NCBI GenBank assembly: GCA_017395725.1
Contig: JAFQOB010000067.1
Location: forward strand, 1-18,476
Direction: 5' to 3'
DNA: 18,476 nt
Origin: Clostridia bacterium
GTDB lineage: Bacteria > Bacillota_A > Clostridia > Oscillospirales > CAG-272
The notes beneath the pieces are model-generated. The model ran no database searches. It was not told where the DNA came from and saw nothing but the letters and a program-made list of their open reading frames with translations. The translations under genes and the position numbers were made by a program. Below, one piece after another: positions 15,279 to 18,476 of this stretch (the first letter of the stretch is position 1; each line of letters opens with the position of its first letter).

Positions 15279-16409
15279 TTATGCTTTTCCGTCAGTGAGG
15301 ATAATTTCCGCTATTGTTTCACCGAGGAGCAAGGCACAGTTCTTTGCTTCTGAAAGGGTGTTTCCGCAGCTACCAACTTCAATCAGCAAAGACCCCGGTG
15401 CGTGTTCCGCGTTAAAGCTTGCTTTTCGTAAATTTATCGGTCGCATAATGTTTCCGTATTTCTCAATAAGTTTATTTTGAAAGTGTGATGCTACGGTAAG
15501 ATTATCTAACCAATTTGGGTGATTGGCACCGCCTGAGTCCGTTCCTACAACAAACATCGCTTGAGCAGTCGGTGTGCCGTTTACCTTTGTAAGTGGTTTT
15601 ATTTTTTCATTGTTTGCTCTTGTGATAGAATCCCTATGAATGTCAAAAACATATTGAATTGACGGATATTTGGCTAAATACTCTTTTACTGCTTTTTCTG
15701 AAAGATTATAGCTGTCTGAATAGCTTTCCGCATCAAACATTGTTGTGCAATGAATTGTATGTACACCGCGAGCATTCAATTCGTCGGCAAGAACTTTTCC
15801 CACTGCTACAACGTTAGATGCAGTGTCAAGTACTCTCGTAGGGGTATCGGCGGTATAGGCTTGTACTCCCTCGGGACTGTAGCATTCACTGCCGTGTGTA
15901 TGTATTATCAGCACAAGCGGCTGTATTTCATTGTTTGATGAAACAGATTTTGTGTAATCAAGAGGATACTCTCTTTTTAAAAGCTCGTTTATATCAGGCG
16001 AATATTTGCTTTCATTTTTATATTTAAGGTCATTGGGTTTTTGGTTATCACTCATATCAAGAGAAATAATTGGAAATGAGTTTGTGGGGAGTGGTGGTTC
16101 CTGTTGCGGCGGCTCAGGTGTCGGGTCTTGTCCTTCTATTGTTATATCTTCTTTGGAAAGTGTGTTATAATACTCTATTCCCGCAGGCGTTCCAATGTCT
16201 TTAGGTAAATTTATATATTTATACGGTTCCGGAGTGATGGTGGAATTAAATGCAGAATATGTACTGGGGGGCAGTATACCGAGACCTGTCGCGGTAATAT
16301 TATTGATAACTGAAAGTGTAGGGGGATTCAAAACAGCCGAGGCTGTGATAAGAGAAAACCCAATAAATGAAATAAATCCAAGAGCTGTTTTAGTAATTAT
16401 TTTTATCAT
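15279..16409 (-). CDS. spoIIP: Stage II sporulation protein P (peptidoglycan amidase/endopeptidase)
   Basis: Septal peptidoglycan hydrolase of engulfment, which in Bacillus works with SpoIID and SpoIIM in the mother-cell membrane and has both amidase and endopeptidase activity. The 376-residue length is normal. An N-terminal membrane anchor (about 9-27) and a Pro-rich variable linker (95-110) precede the hydrolase domain (about 163-373). Zinc/active-site signatures visible are HTHGSE (170-175), FDIHRD (255-260, His258) and LLIEVGSCGNTLSEA (341-355, Glu344). ATG 16409 is preceded by a perfect AAGGAGG ribosome binding site. In Bacillus this gene directly follows gpr; here a LysR gene lies between them. 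A sigma-E-like promoter is visible upstream. The identification is secure from the motifs and the nearby gpr gene. Confidence 0.95.
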   Translation of the reverse strand: MIKIITKTALGFISFIGFSLITASAVLNPPTLSVINNITATGLGILPPSTYSAFNSTITPEPYKYINLPKDIGTPAGIEYYNTLSKEDITIEGQDPTPEPPQQEPPLPTNSFPIISLDMSDNQKPNDLKYKNESKYSPDINELLKREYPLDYTKSVSSNNEIQPLVLIIHTHGSECYSPEGVQAYTADTPTRVLDTASNVVAVGKVLADELNARGVHTIHCTTMFDAESYSDSYNLSEKAVKEYLAKYPSIQYVFDIHRDSITRANNEKIKPLTKVNGTPTAQAMFVVGTDSGGANHPNWLDNLTVASHFQNKLIEKYGNIMRPINLRKASFNAEHAPGSLLIEVGSCGNTLSEAKNCALLLGETIAEIILTDGKA

Positions 16410-16432
16410 ACGTCCTCCTTATTGGCAGATGC

Positions 16433-16450
16433 ATGTGTGCTGCCACACAT
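16433..16450. other. Short inverted repeat in the spoIIP 5' leader
   Basis: ATGTGTG (16433-16439) and CACACAT (16444-16450) form a 7-bp stem with a 4-base loop, 24 bases before the spoIIP start and just upstream of its ribosome binding site. It is flanked by two copies of TGCCAATA on the minus strand. It could be an operator or an mRNA 5' hairpin; no T-run follows. Confidence 0.35.
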
Positions 16451-16461
16451 CTATTGGCATC

Positions 16462-16499
16462 AAAAAAACAGACCGAGGCAACAAATTTTACCTCGGTCT
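16462..16499 (-). terminator. Intrinsic terminator of the LysR-family gene
   Basis: Read on the minus strand: AGACCGAGG (16499-16491), a 12-base loop, CCTCGGTCT (16478-16470), one base, then seven T residues (16468-16462). It lies 23 bases after the regulator's stop codon. Confidence 0.85.
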
Positions 16500-16528
16500 A
16501 TTATATGGTTGAACGTATGGTGTTATGA
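16500..16528 (-). promoter_or_regulatory. Candidate sigma-E promoter for spoIIP
   Basis: On the minus strand TCATAAC (16528-16522), a 14-bp spacer, then CATATAAT (16507-16500). This compares well with the Bacillus sigma-E pattern, roughly KMATATT - 14 bp - CATACAHT, and spoIIP is a known sigma-E gene. The -35 box overlaps the regulator's stop codon. The expected start near 16493 lies inside the 5' arm of the terminator, so the spoIIP transcript would lack that arm and escape termination. Confidence 0.5.
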
Positions 16529-17410
16529 CTGTTGCAAATCGGAAAAATCAGCAGCTTCATATTCTTCTTTACATTCGTTTATGAGGAATTTAATGAAGTT
16601 TTTGGTACATACTGAAATATATTTTTCCGAGTTTGTGTAGATGTACGTGTCATACATACAGTTATCGCTGGGGAATAACAAAACACTGTCATCAAATTGC
16701 CCGTACCACGAAAAAGCGGGGGCAAGAGTAACGGCTAAATTTAATTCAACGTGTTTTCTAACGTAGTAGGTGTCATCACTTAAAAGCACTATTTTAGGTT
16801 CAAATCCGTACTTATTGCATATTACGTTTGTAAGCTCATAAAGCTTACTCTGTTTGTTGGTTGAAATAAAAGGCTGGTCTGCTAAAAGTGCAAGGTTAAA
16901 ATGAGGCTGCTTTGCAATGGGATTATCTTTGTTTATAGCAACGCATAGGGGTTCGGAAAGGAGCTTCGTTTTATTGAAAGCTTTGTTCTGAATGTTATCT
17001 CTGCTTATAATAATATCAAAATTATCTGAGGAATGGTCTGTTAAGTGACGTGTTATAATATTAACGTCGGGGTAAATAGATTGGAATTTTTTTATTGCCT
17101 GCATAACGAGACGTCGGTTGGAGTTAACGCATATATTGATTTCTCCCTTATTTCCGTCGTCTTGTACTGCTGTTGCCGCATTATTAATATAGTTTAGCCC
17201 GATAGAGACTTTTTCGTAAAACTCAATACCCTTACTGTTTAGCGAAATTTTATTTGCCGACCTTGTGAAAAGCTTTACTGAAAGCTCTTTTTCAAGCCTT
17301 TTTATGCTTTGGGAAATACACGAAGGAGGCACGTTAAATTTTTGTGCGGTTTTTGAAAAATTCTGTGTTTTTGCCGCGTCGCAAAAATATTTTAATTGTA
17401 ACAGTTCCAT
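16523..17410 (-). CDS. LysR-family transcriptional regulator
   Basis: A 295-residue DNA-binding regulator of normal LysR length. The N-terminal winged helix-turn-helix is clear: LQLKYFCDAAKTQNFSKTAQ (5-24), then a recognition helix around PPSCISQSIKRLEKEL (28-43), then the wing LFTRSANKISLNSKG (47-61). Residues ~90-295 form the co-inducer-binding domain with its two alpha/beta lobes. ATG 17410 has AAGAGGAA just upstream. The gene has its own sigma-A promoter and terminator, so it is a self-contained unit lying between gpr and spoIIP on the same strand. The ligand and targets cannot be read from the sequence. No divergent neighbour gene, the usual LysR target, is present, so its targets may be elsewhere. 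Confidence 0.9.
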   Translation of the reverse strand: MELLQLKYFCDAAKTQNFSKTAQKFNVPPSCISQSIKRLEKELSVKLFTRSANKISLNSKGIEFYEKVSIGLNYINNAATAVQDDGNKGEINICVNSNRRLVMQAIKKFQSIYPDVNIITRHLTDHSSDNFDIIISRDNIQNKAFNKTKLLSEPLCVAINKDNPIAKQPHFNLALLADQPFISTNKQSKLYELTNVICNKYGFEPKIVLLSDDTYYVRKHVELNLAVTLAPAFSWYGQFDDSVLLFPSDNCMYDTYIYTNSEKYISVCTKNFIKFLINECKEEYEAADFSDLQQS

Positions 17411-17441
17411 AAATATTCCTCTTGAAATAATCGTTTAAAAT

Positions 17442-17470
17442 ATTATATCATAGATCTTTCTGTGATTCAA
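17442..17470 (-). promoter_or_regulatory. Sigma-A promoter of the LysR-family gene
   Basis: Minus strand TTGAAT (17470-17465), 17-bp spacer, perfect TATAAT (17447-17442). The start would be near 17435, about 25 bases before the gene's ATG. It lies in the 97-base gap downstream of gpr, where no clear gpr terminator was found. Confidence 0.8.
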
Positions 17471-17507
17471 TAATATCCTAACAAAAAAGAGGAACAAAGG
17501 TATTGGT

Positions 17508-18407
17508 TTACTGTATTGATGCTGTTGAAAAGGCTTTATCAATGCTTTCGGACAATATACGGGAGAGCAGGTTTATTACGGCATCGGTTTCGTTAAGAGT
17601 AACGAAGAAGCTTATACCGTTGTCAAGCACTTGTATTAATTCGTCGCTGATGTCTTTAACCTGAGCTTTTTCGAGGGCATCATAGACGAGGGTTGCCGAG
17701 CTGACCATTGTGGGTACGCCGACGGCAATAACAGGAACGCCAAGTGTATCTTTATTTATCGCTTGCTTGGTATTGCCTATACCCGAGCCGGGAGTAATAC
17801 CGGTATCACATATTTGTATGGTGGTGGCGAGACGGTTAACGCTTTTTGCCGCAAGGGCATCTATTGCAACGACAAGGTCGGGGGATACTGTATCAACAGC
17901 GCCTTTAATAAGTTCGGCAGTCTCTATTCCTGTCTGTCCTAAAACTCCGGGGGCGAGGGCAGAAACGTTTTGTTGATTTAACATCTTAAAAAGCTGAGGA
18001 CTTTTATCCTGTAGATGACGAGTTACCGTAATTTCTTTTACTGTAAGGGGGCCTAAGGCGTCTGAGGTTATATATCTGTTTCCTAACCCCACAACAAGTA
18101 TGCTGTATTCGTTTTTGTTCGGCAAAAGCTGTGAAGCAAGAAATTTTATTTTTTCTGCAACGGTGTCGATAACGTTTTGTATATCGTCCTCGGGAAGATT
18201 CCAAGCCTTGCCGAAGCTTACGGTTATATACGTGCCGATTGGCTTTCCTAAATCCTGTTCACCTGTCTTGTTGAGTATTTTTATTGTTGCTGTTTCAGAG
18301 GATTTGTTTTTTTCAACGTCTACAGAAACTCCGTTTGCAGCTTGTGATTTCTCAAGACTTGGACTTTCTGCGGCAAGGTCTGTGCGTATATATTCCTTGT
18401 GTTTCAT
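17508..18407 (-). CDS. gpr: Germination protease (GPR), spore-specific endopeptidase
   Basis: Degrades small acid-soluble spore proteins during germination, releasing amino acids and freeing spore DNA. It is made as a zymogen in the forespore and is family A25-like. The 299 residues are slightly shorter than the Bacillus enzyme (about 370). Conserved segments: IRTDLAAES near the N-terminus (7-15), VVGLGNRYITSDALGP (105-120), ALAPGVLGQTGIET (150-163), VVAIDALAAKSVNRL (179-193), TTIQICDTGITPGSGIGN (195-212) and KDTLGVPVIAVGVPT (219-233). Asp116 and Asp183 correspond to the two catalytic aspartates. ATG 18407 has AAGGAA upstream. In Bacillus, gpr is followed directly by spoIIP, but here a LysR gene intervenes. 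No convincing forespore promoter is visible in the 69 bases left before the window edge. Confidence 0.95.
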   Translation of the reverse strand: MKHKEYIRTDLAAESPSLEKSQAANGVSVDVEKNKSSETATIKILNKTGEQDLGKPIGTYITVSFGKAWNLPEDDIQNVIDTVAEKIKFLASQLLPNKNEYSILVVGLGNRYITSDALGPLTVKEITVTRHLQDKSPQLFKMLNQQNVSALAPGVLGQTGIETAELIKGAVDTVSPDLVVAIDALAAKSVNRLATTIQICDTGITPGSGIGNTKQAINKDTLGVPVIAVGVPTMVSSATLVYDALEKAQVKDISDELIQVLDNGISFFVTLNETDAVINLLSRILSESIDKAFSTASIQ

Positions 18408-18476
18408 AAATAATTTCCTTAAATATTTTTGTGATTTGGTTTAATTATTTGCAATAATACTAAAAATATGTAAAAA

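Noticed and set aside
15121..15480. Plus-strand frame of 119 codons
   Set aside because: Crosses the long palindrome and runs antisense to the conserved 3' end of spoIIP; no ribosome binding site.
18408..18476. Forespore (sigma-F/G) promoter of gpr
   Set aside because: The AT-rich sequence offers only weak, poorly spaced matches, and the true promoter may lie outside the window.

Overview
The window reads as a chromosomal segment of an AT-rich, endospore-forming, Gram-positive anaerobe, most likely a Clostridia member of the Oscillospiraceae/Ruminococcaceae type. The evidence is two sporulation genes (gpr and spoIIP), strong GGAGG-type ribosome binding sites, sigma-A promoters with 17-bp spacers, and a carbohydrate ABC-transport operon of a kind common in gut and environmental Clostridia. 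No rRNA, tRNA, CRISPR array, transposase or phage gene was seen.

Layout. (1) Positions 1-1045 hold three small plus-strand genes of unknown function, the first truncated by the window edge. (2) A pyridoxal/pyridoxamine kinase gene (1040-1888, minus) converges on the third small gene; the two stop codons share a 6-bp TTATAA. (3) Positions 1952-2594 are a long non-coding control region. It contains two near-identical TGCA-type palindromes, a dense cluster of GTAAA(T/C) hexamers, a good sigma-A promoter (2385-2413), and a structured leader with a possible 29-codon upstream ORF. (4) Positions 2595-15031 are a seven-gene plus-strand operon ending in a strong intrinsic terminator (15056-15084). It encodes a 1001-aa extracellular solute-binding protein with two N-terminal CBM-like domains, a first permease pair, an NHL-propeller/TPR/Yip1 membrane protein, a 1098-aa DUF5696-like surface protein, and a second permease pair. 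(5) Positions 15108-15259 are a 152-bp imperfect palindrome of the MITE or hairpin-repeat type. (6) Positions 15279-18407 are three minus-strand genes in transcription order gpr, a LysR-family regulator, spoIIP. The regulator has its own sigma-A promoter and terminator.

How the genes may work together. The operon looks like a surface system for capturing and importing an oligosaccharide or glycan. The solute-binding protein would bind sugar, the permeases form the channel, and an ATPase encoded elsewhere (MsmX/MsmK-like) would power it, because none is present here. The propeller/Yip1 and DUF5696-like proteins are conserved partners of such transporters as far as I recall, but their exact jobs are not known to me. 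The barrel region of the DUF5696-like protein looks like a glycosidase fold. On the minus strand, gpr (degradation of small acid-soluble spore proteins at germination) and spoIIP (septal peptidoglycan hydrolysis in engulfment) are adjacent in Bacillus. Here a LysR regulator separates them, and spoIIP appears to have a sigma-E-like promoter whose transcript would start inside the regulator's terminator hairpin.
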